From NCBI RefSeq assembly GCF_021432385.1, contig NZ_JAEACT010000003.1, forward strand, positions 434,001 to 498,000: a stretch of 64,000 bases of DNA, written 5' to 3'. Below the pieces are notes generated by a model. It ran no database searches. It was not told the DNA's origin and was given only the letters and a program-made list of their open reading frames with translations. Both the position numbers and the translations under genes were made by a program. The stretch is from Clostridium hydrogenum (lineage in GTDB: Bacteria > Bacillota > Clostridia > Clostridiales > Clostridiaceae). Shown here piece after piece: positions 9,479 to 19,317 of this stretch; within the stretch, counting starts at the first letter, position 1; every line of letters begins with the position of its first letter.

Positions 9479-9585
9479 TATGAGCTTTGTACTTTGTACT
9501 CTGTACTTTGTACTTTGATTTAGTTGGTTCGCAATGTTTAAATTTGTGTACAAAATAATTTTGTGCGACCCCCCTATATTTTTAT
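9479..9585 (+). repeat. Family A repeat, right end displaced by the IS
   Basis: Five heptamers of the CTTTGTA/CTCTGTA type (about 9483-9518) are followed by an outer arm (TTCGCAATGTTTAAATTTGTG, 9531 onward) that is the inverted counterpart of the arm at 7550-7605. It is the right terminus of the element interrupted at 8064. Confidence 0.7.
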
Positions 9586-9620
9586 AAAAATTTATGGACT
9601 ATCAGAGAGTATCGGCTTCT

Positions 9621-10475
9621 TTATCCCTTTACTGCACCAGTTGTTAAGCTCTTGTGAACCTGACTGCTCATTAAAAGATAAATAATAATTGTAGGTAATG
9701 TTGCAACCACCAAGGCTGCACCTATAGGACCCCAATCCGTAGAATATTTTCCAGCCATGGATTGAATTCCTACTGTCAAGGTCTTGCACGAATCCTTACT
9801 AATGAACACCGTTGCAAACATTAATTCATTCCAGGCCTGTAAAAATGTGAATATAGAAATTGTTGCAATTGCTGGTCTTAAAATAGGCATAATTATACTA
9901 AAAAATATTCTATAAATACTGCAACCATCAATGCAGGCAGCCTCTTCAATTTCTCTAGGAATAGCTCTCATAAAACTTGTAAGAATAAGAACAGCCATGG
10001 GGATGGCAAATGCAACATAGGGTAAAATTAATGCCCAGTAAGTATCTAATAAATTAACCTTACGCAATATTAAAAATACTGGTAGTAATGCCGCATGAAT
10101 AGGTATCATTAACCCCGCCATAAACAAGAAAAGCACTGTGCCCCTAAACTTCCACTTCATTCTAACTAATGCATAAGAAGCCATTAATGAAACTGCTACA
10201 GTTAAAACTATAGTGACTCCAGTAACTATTATACTGTTAGCAAAATATACTCCAACCTTTGCATTTACTAATGCCTTTTGATAATTACTCCACAAAAATT
10301 TACCAGGCAAACCAATTAAATTACCACCAAATATTTCATCATTATCCTTAAAAGAAAAAGTTACTAACCAATATAACGGAAATATTTGTATAATAGCCCA
10401 CACAATAAGAAAAACATATAATAACTTATTTACAATTTTCCCTCCAAAACTTTTCGAATTATTATTAATACTCAT
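9621..10475 (-). CDS. Carbohydrate ABC transporter permease, MalG type
   Basis: A 284-residue inner-membrane permease of the CUT1 class, with six predicted membrane helices. The EAA loop that docks the ATPase reads EEAACIDGCSIYRIFFSIIMPILRP (about residues 185-210). It ends TTGAVKG, typical of MalG/MsmG-type subunits. RBS AGAGGAG. It is the last gene of a lipoprotein-MalF-MalG operon, 21 bases after MalF. No ATPase gene is present; such systems commonly share an MsmX-type ATPase encoded elsewhere. The sugar is not identifiable. Confidence 0.92.
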   Translation of the reverse strand: MSINNNSKSFGGKIVNKLLYVFLIVWAIIQIFPLYWLVTFSFKDNDEIFGGNLIGLPGKFLWSNYQKALVNAKVGVYFANSIIVTGVTIVLTVAVSLMASYALVRMKWKFRGTVLFLFMAGLMIPIHAALLPVFLILRKVNLLDTYWALILPYVAFAIPMAVLILTSFMRAIPREIEEAACIDGCSIYRIFFSIIMPILRPAIATISIFTFLQAWNELMFATVFISKDSCKTLTVGIQSMAGKYSTDWGPIGAALVVATLPTIIIYLLMSSQVHKSLTTGAVKG

Positions 10476-10496
10476 TTTCCATGCTCCTCTATCTAC

Positions 10497-11381
10497 TTAT
10501 TCTAAGTCATCAGTTCTGAAAAACTTCTGTATGATTCCTGTAAATATAAGACACTCTAGTATTATAAAAATTGCTATAGCACTTCCATATCCGTACATAC
10601 TTCTTACAAATATATTGTTAACAAGCAAAGTACTTGGCACTTCACTAGCATGGTTAGGTCCACCATTAGTCAATACATATACAAGATCAAAAACCTTTAA
10701 GGCACCTATGACTGAGAAAATTATACATACTTTAAGCATAGGTTTTATTAATGGTATAGTAATTTTAAAAGCCATTTTGGGTCCCGACGCTCCATCTATC
10801 CTTGCCGCTTCATATATATCCTTAGGAATAGATTTTATAGCTGCATACATTAATAGCATATGGTAACCTACGTATTGCCACAGTGTAGGTACAAAAGATG
10901 CCCCAAGTGCTGTAGATGGTTCCGCTAGCCACGCTTTTGCCATACTTCCAAGTCCTATTGCTTTTAATAAGCTGTTTAGCAAACCATAATCTGGATGATA
11001 AATCTTCATCCACAGTTGTCCAATAACAACTGTGGATATTATTACAGGTATAAAATAAACATTTAAAAAGAACTTCTCTCCCTTAACTCCATTAGCAAGC
11101 ACCAGTGCTAAAAATAAACTAATAGGTAATTGAATAAATACTGATGCTAAAACAAAATATAAGGAATTCTTAACAGCTAAAACAAATCCTTCTGAAGTAT
11201 TAGTAAATAAGTCTTTGTAATTCTGTAAACCCACAAAAGTTTTCTTACTCAAACCATCCCAATTAAGTGTGCTATAGTAGCCTGACATGAATATAGGCAA
11301 AAATACAATTACAATTAAAAAAATCAATGCAGGGAACAGGAAAAATATTATTGCTTTTTTATCAGAAAGAACCTTATCCAT
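10497..11381 (-). CDS. Carbohydrate ABC transporter permease, MalF type
   Basis: A 294-residue permease of the CUT1 class with six predicted helices. The EAA loop reads YEAARIDGASGPKMAFKITIPLIKP (about residues 190-215), and VLTNGGPNHASEV is a typical MalF/UgpA motif. A consensus AAAGGAGG site precedes the ATG. It forms the pore with the MalG partner immediately downstream and lies 20 bases after the binding lipoprotein. Confidence 0.93.
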   Translation of the reverse strand: MDKVLSDKKAIIFFLFPALIFLIVIVFLPIFMSGYYSTLNWDGLSKKTFVGLQNYKDLFTNTSEGFVLAVKNSLYFVLASVFIQLPISLFLALVLANGVKGEKFFLNVYFIPVIISTVVIGQLWMKIYHPDYGLLNSLLKAIGLGSMAKAWLAEPSTALGASFVPTLWQYVGYHMLLMYAAIKSIPKDIYEAARIDGASGPKMAFKITIPLIKPMLKVCIIFSVIGALKVFDLVYVLTNGGPNHASEVPSTLLVNNIFVRSMYGYGSAIAIFIILECLIFTGIIQKFFRTDDLE

Positions 11382-11401
11382 TATGAGCCTCCTTTAGTTT
11401 T

Positions 11402-12697
11402 TTATTTTGAATTCATTTTTTGCAAATCTTCAGCAAATTTTTTTGGTGTCACTTTTAAGGAGAATAATTCTGTTAATTCCTTTTGATAAGTGTCAGAATC
11501 GTTACTTTCTAATAGTGTATTAAACCATAGTGTAGTTGTCTTTGCTTGCTTAAGATTTTTAACTATTTGTCTTGTTAATGGATCAATTTTAGATTCATCT
11601 ACACTAACATTCCAAGTTGGTATACCAGCACCTGCCAAATAAGCTTCTCTTGAATGGTTTTCAGTAATATATTTAAGAAGTTTAACAGCTTCAGCCTTAT
11701 GCTTTGTATTTGAACTTACATAAAAACCTTCTGCTGCCCCACCTGTAAAATCATTTATATCTCCTTTTCCACCTTCAATAATCGGAAATCTTAAAGCAAG
11801 AATCTTACCTTTGACCTTGCAATCCTCTTTTTGAATATTACCAGCAGTCCAGCTTCCATTTACATACATTGGAATTTTACCTTCATAAAAAGGCATTTCT
11901 GATTCATCTCTTGTTAAACCAAGTGCTCCATCATTAAAGGCTTTAAGCTTTACTAATTCTTGAAATTTTGCAGCGGCATCTATTATACCAGGATTAACAT
12001 AGCTGCCCTTCTTATTAAGTGCCTCTTCACAGGCCTTAGGTCCTGCATCACGAACAGCCATAATATCAAAATATTGTGTAGTAGGCCATTCATCCTTAGC
12101 TCCTACTGTCATAGGCGTAATTCCTTTGGCTCTAAAGGCCTTAACTGCAGTTATTAATTCACTAAAGTTTTCAGGAATCTTAATTCCATTTTTATCAAAC
12201 ATTTCTTTATTTACAAAAAACACAGCAGTTGCTTGCGTATAAGGCAGTCCATATACTTTTCCATTGAAGGTCATGTTTGTTAATACTCCTGGCAATAACT
12301 TTTCTTTAGTGCCATCCTTTAAATAATCATCCAAATCCAAAACCTTTCCTGCATCTACAAAACTTTTCAAGTATCCTCCTGCTTGAGAATAAAAAACATC
12401 TGGAAGTTCATTAGCCGCAGCTGCAGTCTTAATTTTAGTGTCATAAGCCTTAGCTTCCGTTTCATCAATATCTAACTTAATATTTGGATTTGCTTTTTGA
12501 AAATCATCAAGCACTTTAAGGAATGGTTTTCTGTTAGATTCACTGTCGGAAGCCCATATATGCCATAATTTTAATGTAACCTGCTTTGAGCCAGCTTTAT
12601 CCCCATTATCACCTGAAGAACTCCCACAACCAGCTATACTGGTTAATAACAATAAAGTTACAGATAACGTTGTAATTTTTTTTAAAATACGATTCAT
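11402..12697 (-). CDS. Sugar-binding lipoprotein of the ABC importer
   Basis: A 431-residue family 1 solute-binding protein. The N-terminus is a lipoprotein signal ending in the lipobox LTSIAGC, so the mature protein is anchored at the outer face of the membrane by Cys23. Typical motifs are LKLWHIWASD near the start and GSWTAGNIQ in the middle. I place the start at the ATG at 12697 (MNRILKK) preceded by GGGGTGAG; an in-frame GTG three codons earlier is possible. It would capture a sugar or oligosaccharide and deliver it to the MalF/MalG pair downstream. A YesM/YesN-type two-component system lies just upstream and probably induces this operon. Confidence 0.92.
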   Translation of the reverse strand: MNRILKKITTLSVTLLLLTSIAGCGSSSGDNGDKAGSKQVTLKLWHIWASDSESNRKPFLKVLDDFQKANPNIKLDIDETEAKAYDTKIKTAAAANELPDVFYSQAGGYLKSFVDAGKVLDLDDYLKDGTKEKLLPGVLTNMTFNGKVYGLPYTQATAVFFVNKEMFDKNGIKIPENFSELITAVKAFRAKGITPMTVGAKDEWPTTQYFDIMAVRDAGPKACEEALNKKGSYVNPGIIDAAAKFQELVKLKAFNDGALGLTRDESEMPFYEGKIPMYVNGSWTAGNIQKEDCKVKGKILALRFPIIEGGKGDINDFTGGAAEGFYVSSNTKHKAEAVKLLKYITENHSREAYLAGAGIPTWNVSVDESKIDPLTRQIVKNLKQAKTTTLWFNTLLESNDSDTYQKELTELFSLKVTPKKFAEDLQKMNSK

Positions 12698-12735
12698 ACC
12701 TCTCACCCCAAAATTAATATAGTTTTTTTACACTC

Positions 12736-12819
12736 TAATTTTAATCCACTATAAACCTTGTTTGAACGTAAAATATTTACTTAAATAAGTAGTATTTTTA
12801 CATATATTAATCGTTTTCA
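12736..12819 (-). promoter_or_regulatory. Possible promoter and weak cre-like site of the ABC operon
   Basis: Between the two-component genes and the lipoprotein gene the minus strand has TTCAAA-17-TAAAAT as a candidate sigma-A promoter. A sequence TGAAAACGATTAAT at 12806-12819 matches about 12 of 14 cre positions upstream of it. Both are weak calls. YesN probably binds in this interval, but no clear repeat was found. Confidence 0.3.
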
Positions 12820-12849
12820 TTTTATGCTTATATCAAACTTTAGAAATAA

Positions 12850-12887
12850 AAAATTTAGGGGCCATTGCCTTTTTTGCAACAGCCCCT
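12850..12887 (-). terminator. Terminator after the YesN gene
   Basis: The minus strand forms a GGGGCTGTTGC / GCAATGGCCCC stem with an A/G loop, followed by TAAATTTTTT. It begins directly at the stop codon of the response regulator gene and separates it from the ABC operon. Confidence 0.8.
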
Positions 12888-14495
12888 TTAAATTATTTGA
12901 GTTTTTTTAAAATCACTTACAGATATTCCTGTATATTTTTTAAAGCACTTCCCAAAATAATTAGGATCATGTACTCCTATTTTTTCACATACCTCATATG
13001 CCCTTAAATCCGTTTTTTTTAATAATTCTATAGCCTTTTCGATTCTAATTTTTGTTAGGTACTCTATAAAGCTATGACCTATTTCTTGTTTAAATACTCT
13101 ACATAAATAACTTGGATTTAAATAAAATTTATTTGCTATACTTGAAAGTGAAAGTTCAGAATCAGAAATATTTTTTTGAATATATTCTACTATTTCAACA
13201 AAAACCTTATTAACTTTTTTTGCTCTAGCTCCTTTGATCGAATTAATTGCGGCTAAAACAAACCTAATTAGATATTCTCTCATTTCATTAATAGTATCAA
13301 TTTTAAGTATAGCATTATATGGAAACTCCCCTGTTTGCAACATATTCTCATAATTTAAGCCCAGTTCAGCTATTGAATTAAAGACCATAGTTACAATATT
13401 AATTGATACAACTCTTACTTGTCCAATATTATAATTTTTATCAATATAGCTATCTTTGAATATTTTATCAATTACCGCTACAGCTTTTTCATCAACTCCT
13501 GCTTTTATATAAAAGGCAAGTTCCATACTTTTTTCATTCATTATGTCTAAACCTTGATTATCAATGCTCATATCATTAAAACAAATAACTTGATTTTTCC
13601 CATAAACCTCTTTATAGTTTAATGCCTCTAAAGCTTCTCTATATGATTTTTTTATATTTTTTAAATCTTTATAAGCATTGCCTATACCAACACATACATA
13701 ACATTTAATCCTATTTATCAGCAAATCTTTAATATTCTCACAGCTAAATATAATATCTATTTTAGGATTACTGTTTAAAATAACTATATTGCGACTATTA
13801 TCAACAATTACATATACATCTTCATACTCTTGAAAATATTTTTTAACTATTTCTGTACAAGCAAAATCTAATAGAGCATCCTCTTCTTCACTTTTAGACT
13901 TCTCACTATCAATATGCGAAATTCCAATTAATGCAATTTGATTATGCTTACTAAGGCTCTCCACTGAAAAATATAAAAGTTTATCTATAATATCACCAGC
14001 AGTATAACTCCTTTGAAGCAAATCATTTAAAAATTTTTCCTTCAAATATGGAAAGTTTTCTTCTAATCTTTTTTTGAGCTTTGCATATTTTTCCCAATCA
14101 ATTCTTTCACTTTCAATCTTATTTTTTATATTTTCAACGGATTTTCTAAGTTCTGATCTTTTTATTGGCTTTAATAAAAAATCATCTATTCCTATTTTTA
14201 TTCCTTCCTTTGCATATTCAAATTCCTCATAAGCCGTTAAAACAATAATTTTTATGTGTGGATATTTTTCTGTAGCTTTCTTACTAAATTTTAGTCCATC
14301 CATAAATTGCATCCGTATATCAGTAATTATAATATCATAATTAAAACTTTCAAGCATATCCAAGGCTTCTTGACCACTAGACGCCTCCCCTGCAATTTGC
14401 ATACTGAGTTCTTCCCAATTAATGCACTTTTTAATTAAATTTCTCGTATTTTCTTCATCATCCACGACCAATATTTTTATAAAACTATTCTCCAT
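12888..14495 (-). CDS. YesN-like response regulator (AraC output)
   Basis: A 535-residue response regulator: receiver domain at residues 1-125 with the phospho-aspartate in DIIITDIRMQFMDG, a central region of about 290 residues of the YesN type, and a C-terminal AraC double helix-turn-helix (about 430-530, ending with PNYFGKCFKKYTGISVSDFKK). It overlaps the upstream kinase gene by 11 bases, so the two are co-translated. This pair type usually controls a nearby carbohydrate ABC operon, here the lipoprotein-permease genes immediately downstream. Confidence 0.93.
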   Translation of the reverse strand: MENSFIKILVVDDEENTRNLIKKCINWEELSMQIAGEASSGQEALDMLESFNYDIIITDIRMQFMDGLKFSKKATEKYPHIKIIVLTAYEEFEYAKEGIKIGIDDFLLKPIKRSELRKSVENIKNKIESERIDWEKYAKLKKRLEENFPYLKEKFLNDLLQRSYTAGDIIDKLLYFSVESLSKHNQIALIGISHIDSEKSKSEEEDALLDFACTEIVKKYFQEYEDVYVIVDNSRNIVILNSNPKIDIIFSCENIKDLLINRIKCYVCVGIGNAYKDLKNIKKSYREALEALNYKEVYGKNQVICFNDMSIDNQGLDIMNEKSMELAFYIKAGVDEKAVAVIDKIFKDSYIDKNYNIGQVRVVSINIVTMVFNSIAELGLNYENMLQTGEFPYNAILKIDTINEMREYLIRFVLAAINSIKGARAKKVNKVFVEIVEYIQKNISDSELSLSSIANKFYLNPSYLCRVFKQEIGHSFIEYLTKIRIEKAIELLKKTDLRAYEVCEKIGVHDPNYFGKCFKKYTGISVSDFKKTQII

Positions 14496-16305
14496 CCTTA
14501 CCCCTCACTTTTATAGGAATTGTAATAGTAACCTTAGTTCCATATCTTTTGCGGCTTTGAATTTCATATACTTCTGACCTTCCATAAAAAATTCTTAATC
14601 TTTCTATAGTTCCTCTTAAACCAAAACTCAAATCATTACTGCCAATTTTATCTCCTACGACCTTGTCAAGTTCTTCCTCTGTCATTCCAACACCATTGTC
14701 CTCTATTGATATTTTAACTAAACTGTCTATTAGCAAGGCTGTAAGCTTTATATTTCCCTTCTCTCCTTTTGGCTTTATACCATGATATAATGCATTTTCT
14801 GCAATAGGCTGCAATACTAGCTTTAATATTTTAAGCTCCAGCACCCTTTCATCAATATCGTATATATCCGTAAAAATATCTCCATATCTTAACTTTTGCA
14901 ATAAGAAATAATTTTTTACTATATCAATTTCTTCACCTATAGTAATTACCTCTCTTCCTTTGCTAAGGCTGGATCTATAGTAGCTACCTAAGGCTTCTAA
15001 GGCTTCATATACTTCCTCACACTTTCCTGATAGTGCAAGATAGCCCATAGCATCTAAGGTATTATACAAAAAATGAGGTTTTACTTGAGCTTGCAGCACG
15101 TTTAATTCTGCCTTTCTCTTTACCCTCTGTTCCTCAATAATTTTATTGATAAGCTTTTCAATTTCAAAAACCATAATATTATAGCCATCTCTAAGCTTAC
15201 CAATTTCATCATTACCAGCTTCAATATCCACCCTTCTAAATTCGCCATTTTCTATTCCCTTCATAGATTTTAAAAGCTTTTTTATAGGATTAGTAATTAA
15301 CCTAGATATTGAAACTGCTCCAACAAATAAAAATATTCCGTTTACTATAGTAATGGCAAATATTATAAAATAAATTCTACTTAATTGTTTTGAAAGTTCA
15401 CTAAAAGGTATTTTACTAACAATAACCCAATTATAATCTTTAATTTTCAACAAAGAAAATATATAATCCTGCCCTTTAACCTTTTCAATTATTGAATTAT
15501 AATCTTTTTCCCCACAGGCTTTTACTAATTTTTTTGCCACAACTTCACTTATTTGATTAAAATCAGATACGTCCTTTGGATTAACTATTGATTGATTATT
15601 TTCATCCATAAGCAAAATATTAGTTCCATTTTTACTTACAATATCCTTGTAACAATTAACAAAATAACTTTCGTTTATATTTATAACAAGCGTTCCTATT
15701 GGTTTTTGTGATTCAATATCATTTATTACTCTAATTAAAGACACATAGTTTTCCTTAGTATTTGAATTTGCTTTTTTTCCAGCATTTAATTTTAATATAT
15801 AATAACCTTTTCTATCCATAATGGTTTTATACCAACTTGCATCCTCAATTTTATCAACATTAAAATTCGCTCTAGACTGCTTGTCTATGTAATATTTATT
15901 ACCAAAGTTATCATAGATATAAACTGCAGATACATTATTCATTGAATCTATAATACTGCTTATATATCCATTCATAGCAATCTGAACATTAATATCATTT
16001 CCATCATTAGGATTTTTCAATATTGCTTGTATATCTCCATTAGATATTATTATTCTTGAATTATTGCTGATATTTTGTATCATAGAATTGATATTTGACT
16101 TTATTGTATAAAGCGTTTGAACAGACAGCTCACTAACCTTTTTTGATATAATATCATCATATATTTTTTCATAAATAAAACTACTTAAAATTACTGAAAA
16201 AATCATTAACATAAGATATATAATTGCTATTTTATAACTTATTTTTAAATCCATGTATTTCCTACGTATAGTTTTTAAATAAATCATTATTATCTTCTCT
16301 TTCAT
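14485..16305 (-). CDS. YesM-like sensor histidine kinase
   Basis: A 606-residue membrane kinase. One TM helix lies near residues 25-45, then an extracellular sensor of about 240 residues (dCache-like), a second TM near 310-330, a HAMP segment (SRLITNPIKKLLKSMKGIENGEF), the His_kinase domain with PHFLYNTLDAMGYLA, and an HATPase with ENALYHGIKPKG and DNGVGM. It should sense an extracellular sugar or the loaded binding protein and phosphorylate the YesN partner. The start is uncertain: the first ATG at 16305 has GGGCTGG in front, and an internal ATG six codons later has AGAGAAG. Confidence 0.92.
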   Translation of the reverse strand: MKEKIIMIYLKTIRRKYMDLKISYKIAIIYLMLMIFSVILSSFIYEKIYDDIISKKVSELSVQTLYTIKSNINSMIQNISNNSRIIISNGDIQAILKNPNDGNDINVQIAMNGYISSIIDSMNNVSAVYIYDNFGNKYYIDKQSRANFNVDKIEDASWYKTIMDRKGYYILKLNAGKKANSNTKENYVSLIRVINDIESQKPIGTLVININESYFVNCYKDIVSKNGTNILLMDENNQSIVNPKDVSDFNQISEVVAKKLVKACGEKDYNSIIEKVKGQDYIFSLLKIKDYNWVIVSKIPFSELSKQLSRIYFIIFAITIVNGIFLFVGAVSISRLITNPIKKLLKSMKGIENGEFRRVDIEAGNDEIGKLRDGYNIMVFEIEKLINKIIEEQRVKRKAELNVLQAQVKPHFLYNTLDAMGYLALSGKCEEVYEALEALGSYYRSSLSKGREVITIGEEIDIVKNYFLLQKLRYGDIFTDIYDIDERVLELKILKLVLQPIAENALYHGIKPKGEKGNIKLTALLIDSLVKISIEDNGVGMTEEELDKVVGDKIGSNDLSFGLRGTIERLRIFYGRSEVYEIQSRKRYGTKVTITIPIKVRGKDGE

Positions 16306-16361
16306 CCAGCCCTTTTTATATATAAATTTTACATCTTATGTAATTATTTGTAAATAAAAAA

Positions 16362-16512
16362 ATAAGGTTATTACATTAGCACTTTTTTTTAAGATATACC
16401 CTTGTGAAACTTAAAATTCATATGTACCAAAATGACGTCTTCTGGGCATTATGGTACATATGAATTTTAATAGTTGAGCTGGTATATCTATATGCTAATG
16501 CAATAACCTCTT
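16362..16512 (-). terminator. Terminator of pepF split by a repeat insertion
   Basis: On the minus strand AGGTTATTGCATTAGCA (about 16492-16508) pairs with TGCTAATGTAATAACCT (about 16364-16380), followed by TATTTTTTTATTT, a textbook terminator. The loop is about 110 bases because a whole family C repeat (16392-16489) sits in it. Confidence 0.7.
16392..16489. repeat. Family C palindromic repeat (98 bp), copy 1
   Basis: A 98-bp element with perfect 9-bp ends AGATATACC / GGTATATCT and inner arms rich in TTAAAATTCATATGTACC and its complement. It lies in the loop of the pepF terminator with TA on either side. Other well-preserved copies: 25989, 26258, 34671 and 60142. Confidence 0.9.
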
Positions 16513-16530
16513 ACTTTTTTAAAATTACTT

Positions 16531-18342
16531 CTATTCCTCCTCAATTTCCTCACTAATGCTAACTATTTCATCAATTATACTTCCAATATACTCAATAGTG
16601 TCAAGAAGTGGCTTATCTGTAGTAATATCTACTCCTGCCATTTTTGCAAGTTCTACTGGTGTTTTAGTTGATCCTGCTGAAAGTACCGCTTTCCAATCAT
16701 CTATAGCTGGCTGCCCTTCTTTTAAGATTCTTTTACTAACTTCCGTTGCTATAGTAAGTCCTGCACTATAAGTATAAGAATATAGTCCCATATAATAATG
16801 CGGCTGCCTCATCCATGTTAACTCTGCCCCGTCAATTATCTTTACATCTTCTCCCCAGAACTTTTCAAGTACTTCTTTCTTTATTTTACTAAGTGTTGAA
16901 GCTTGAACACTTCCGCCTTCATCGATTATTTTGTAAACTTCTCTTTGATATGCTGCTTCTAAAAGATGAGTAACAAAATTATGATAATAAGTATGTCCAA
17001 TCATTGAAGCTAAAACCCATCTTCTAAATCTTTTATCTTTGCTATTCTTTAAAAGATAATTTGCCATTATAAGTTCATTCATGGTAGATGGAGACTCTAC
17101 AAAATATGTGGAAACATTGGTATCAAATATATTTTGACTATTGTTACATAATCTAAAGTGACCTGCATGTCCAAGTTCATGGGCTAAAGTAAATACTTCT
17201 GCCATTTTTTCACTCCAAGATAATAGTATAAAGGAATGAGTTCCATAAGGACTTGCACAAAAGCCTCCTGTTGACTTTCCCTTATTTTGTGCAAAGTCAA
17301 TCCATCTCTCATTGTAAGCTTTTTTTACCATTTCTAAGTAATCATCGCCAAATACAGCTAAAGCACCTTCAATATATTTTTTAGATTCTTCTATAGTTAC
17401 ATTAGGATCATATTCTGGATCAACAGCAAGCTTTAAATCTGCAAAAGTCATTTCATCAAGCTTGTGTATTTTCTTGATTAGCTTTGCATATTTTCTCATA
17501 TGAGGTGCTAATTTCTCGGTTATAAGATCTATCTGTCTGTTATACAAATCCCTGTCAATTTTTTGAGGAAACAACAAGCTATCTATAACAGAGTCAAATC
17601 CTCTTAGGCTTGCAATAGTTTTTTCTTTTTGAACTTGTGCTTGGTAAGCTGCTGCTGTAGTATACTCATATTGTTTTAATTTATCTGAAAATGCCTTAAA
17701 AGCCGCCCTACGCACTTTTGTATTATTTTCATATTCATATTCATTTTCAAAAAGAGCATATCCAAGTGGATACTCTTCTCCATCTACCGTAAAATTTTCA
17801 AAGTTCATATCTGCAAGTTTAGCTTGCTCATAAATTTTATAAGGTACCTCAAGAGTTGCATTTAATGCCGCTAGTACCCTTTCTACTTCTGGATGAAGAG
17901 CATGCTTCTTTTCTCTTTTTTTATCCTTTAAGTAATTACTATTTTCTTTAGATTCACTTATTGCAGCTGTTAAAACGTCATCATCTGCTTGAATAATTTC
18001 ACTTTCTATAAAGCTTAGTCTACTTTCAATATCAGATATTATGTTGATTATTTTAGAATCTCTATCTTGATTTTCATTATTTGTATAATCTACTGAAACT
18101 GCAAGATTAACGTAAGAACCTGTAAGATAAATAATTTCATATAATTTTCTTAGCTCATCCAAGCATTCATTAATTTTACTTGCCGTGCTCAATTTGCCTT
18201 TATAAGCTTTTTCCATTTTTGAAGCAAGTTCTTTCATTTCCTTTACAGCTGCTTCAAACTCTTCATTTGTAGCATAAATAGCACTTAAATCCCAAGTAAG
18301 TGCTTCATCTACATCTTTTCTTTCCTTTAAAACTTTTGACAT
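16531..18342 (-). CDS. pepF: Oligoendopeptidase F (M3 metallopeptidase)
   Basis: A 603-residue cytoplasmic zinc peptidase that cleaves short oligopeptides. The M3 active site is clear in TLAHELGHAGH (HExxH, about residue 385), with the third ligand glutamate in ESPSTMNE about 30 residues on. The N-terminal helical oligopeptidase F domain (TWDLSAIYATNEEFEAAV) and a C-terminal YSAGLTIATEVSKRIL segment are present. Length matches PepF (about 600). It appears monocistronic, with its own terminator downstream. Confidence 0.95.
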   Translation of the reverse strand: MSKVLKERKDVDEALTWDLSAIYATNEEFEAAVKEMKELASKMEKAYKGKLSTASKINECLDELRKLYEIIYLTGSYVNLAVSVDYTNNENQDRDSKIINIISDIESRLSFIESEIIQADDDVLTAAISESKENSNYLKDKKREKKHALHPEVERVLAALNATLEVPYKIYEQAKLADMNFENFTVDGEEYPLGYALFENEYEYENNTKVRRAAFKAFSDKLKQYEYTTAAAYQAQVQKEKTIASLRGFDSVIDSLLFPQKIDRDLYNRQIDLITEKLAPHMRKYAKLIKKIHKLDEMTFADLKLAVDPEYDPNVTIEESKKYIEGALAVFGDDYLEMVKKAYNERWIDFAQNKGKSTGGFCASPYGTHSFILLSWSEKMAEVFTLAHELGHAGHFRLCNNSQNIFDTNVSTYFVESPSTMNELIMANYLLKNSKDKRFRRWVLASMIGHTYYHNFVTHLLEAAYQREVYKIIDEGGSVQASTLSKIKKEVLEKFWGEDVKIIDGAELTWMRQPHYYMGLYSYTYSAGLTIATEVSKRILKEGQPAIDDWKAVLSAGSTKTPVELAKMAGVDITTDKPLLDTIEYIGSIIDEIVSISEEIEEE

Positions 18343-18460
18343 TTTTAACGCCCCCTTATATTAATACAACTTGTATTTTATATCTTTTGAGAGGTTACGT
18401 CTATAGGTAATTGTAAAAAATGCCATTTTCTAAGTTTTTAATATCTATTATACTCAAAAA

Positions 18461-18503
18461 TACCCTATAGCTTAGATTTTTTTAATATCGATTCTATAGG
18501 GTA
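18461..18503 (-). terminator. Hairpin after the alpha/beta hydrolase gene
   Basis: A perfect 10-bp stem (TACCCTATAG at 18461-18470, CTATAGGGTA at 18494-18503) lies 23 bases past the hydrolase stop. The loop is AT-rich and the minus-strand tail is TTTTTGAG. Confidence 0.65.
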
Positions 18504-18525
18504 CATTTTAAAACTGTCCATGGCC

Positions 18526-19278
18526 TTATTTTATTTTTTCTAAAATAAAGTCCACTGCTAATACTGTTACATCTTTTAGTTTCTCTGTAAACCAATGATC
18601 CTGACCTTCAATCAAATGTAATGTGCTATTGTCATATACCCCTTTGTATCTTTTTGATGCAATACAGTTAACAACATCATCAGCTGTTCCATGAATAAGG
18701 CATACAGGTCCTTTGTACTGAGCTGAAGTCTCATAAATTGGCAAATGCTGTGCAATGCTGAAGTATAAGCTGTTTAAACGTTTATCAAAAAACTCAACAT
18801 ATTCTGGAATATTCTTAGGATTATAGCTTACATTCATTAGTGTACCAATTATCGCATCATCCTTTAAGGTTGCAGCCGGTGCCATCTGTACTAGGCATGC
18901 AATCTCATATGGATAGAAGCCAGCAATCATGCCTGCAACAACTCCTCCCTGGGAATGTCCAAGTATACTTATGTTTTGAACAAAATCAAGTTTTTTTGCA
19001 TAACGTAAGATTTCTCTAGCATCCTCTATCTCATTCATAACAGTCATATCCTCAAACAAACCATCACTTTCTCCATGACCATTAAAGTCAAATCTCACAG
19101 ATGCGATACCATTCTTAAGTAATTCTTGTGCAATACTTAAATGCATAGGCTCATTTCGATTTCCAGTAAAACCATGCATGATAATAACAAGAGGACATTT
19201 TTCTCCTTCTCTAAGTTCAGGTTTTTCAAGTGTTCCTACTAAATTCAAGCCTGCTCTTTTAATTTCTACAATTTCCAT
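18526..19278 (-). CDS. Alpha/beta hydrolase, feruloyl-esterase-like
   Basis: A 250-residue serine hydrolase without a signal peptide. The oxyanion region IIMHGFTGNRNEPMH, the nucleophile elbow LGHSQGG (Ser about 110), the aspartate in LIHGTADDVV and the final histidine in IEGQDHWFTEK give a complete triad. The H-G-F-T-G-N-x-x-E motif is typical of cinnamoyl/feruloyl-esterase-like lactic acid bacterial enzymes, so an ester of a plant phenolic or short acyl group is plausible. Substrate cannot be stated. It follows the small membrane protein gene by about 40 bases and is probably co-transcribed. Confidence 0.85.
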   Translation of the reverse strand: MEIVEIKRAGLNLVGTLEKPELREGEKCPLVIIMHGFTGNRNEPMHLSIAQELLKNGIASVRFDFNGHGESDGLFEDMTVMNEIEDAREILRYAKKLDFVQNISILGHSQGGVVAGMIAGFYPYEIACLVQMAPAATLKDDAIIGTLMNVSYNPKNIPEYVEFFDKRLNSLYFSIAQHLPIYETSAQYKGPVCLIHGTADDVVNCIASKRYKGVYDNSTLHLIEGQDHWFTEKLKDVTVLAVDFILEKIK

Positions 19279-19317
19279 AATATATTCACTCCCTTTTAAT
19301 TATACAAATTTTTTATT

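Noticed and set aside
8061-9481. Target-site duplication around the IS3 element
   Set aside because: The flanking three bases differ (ATT and TAT), so no duplication can be claimed.
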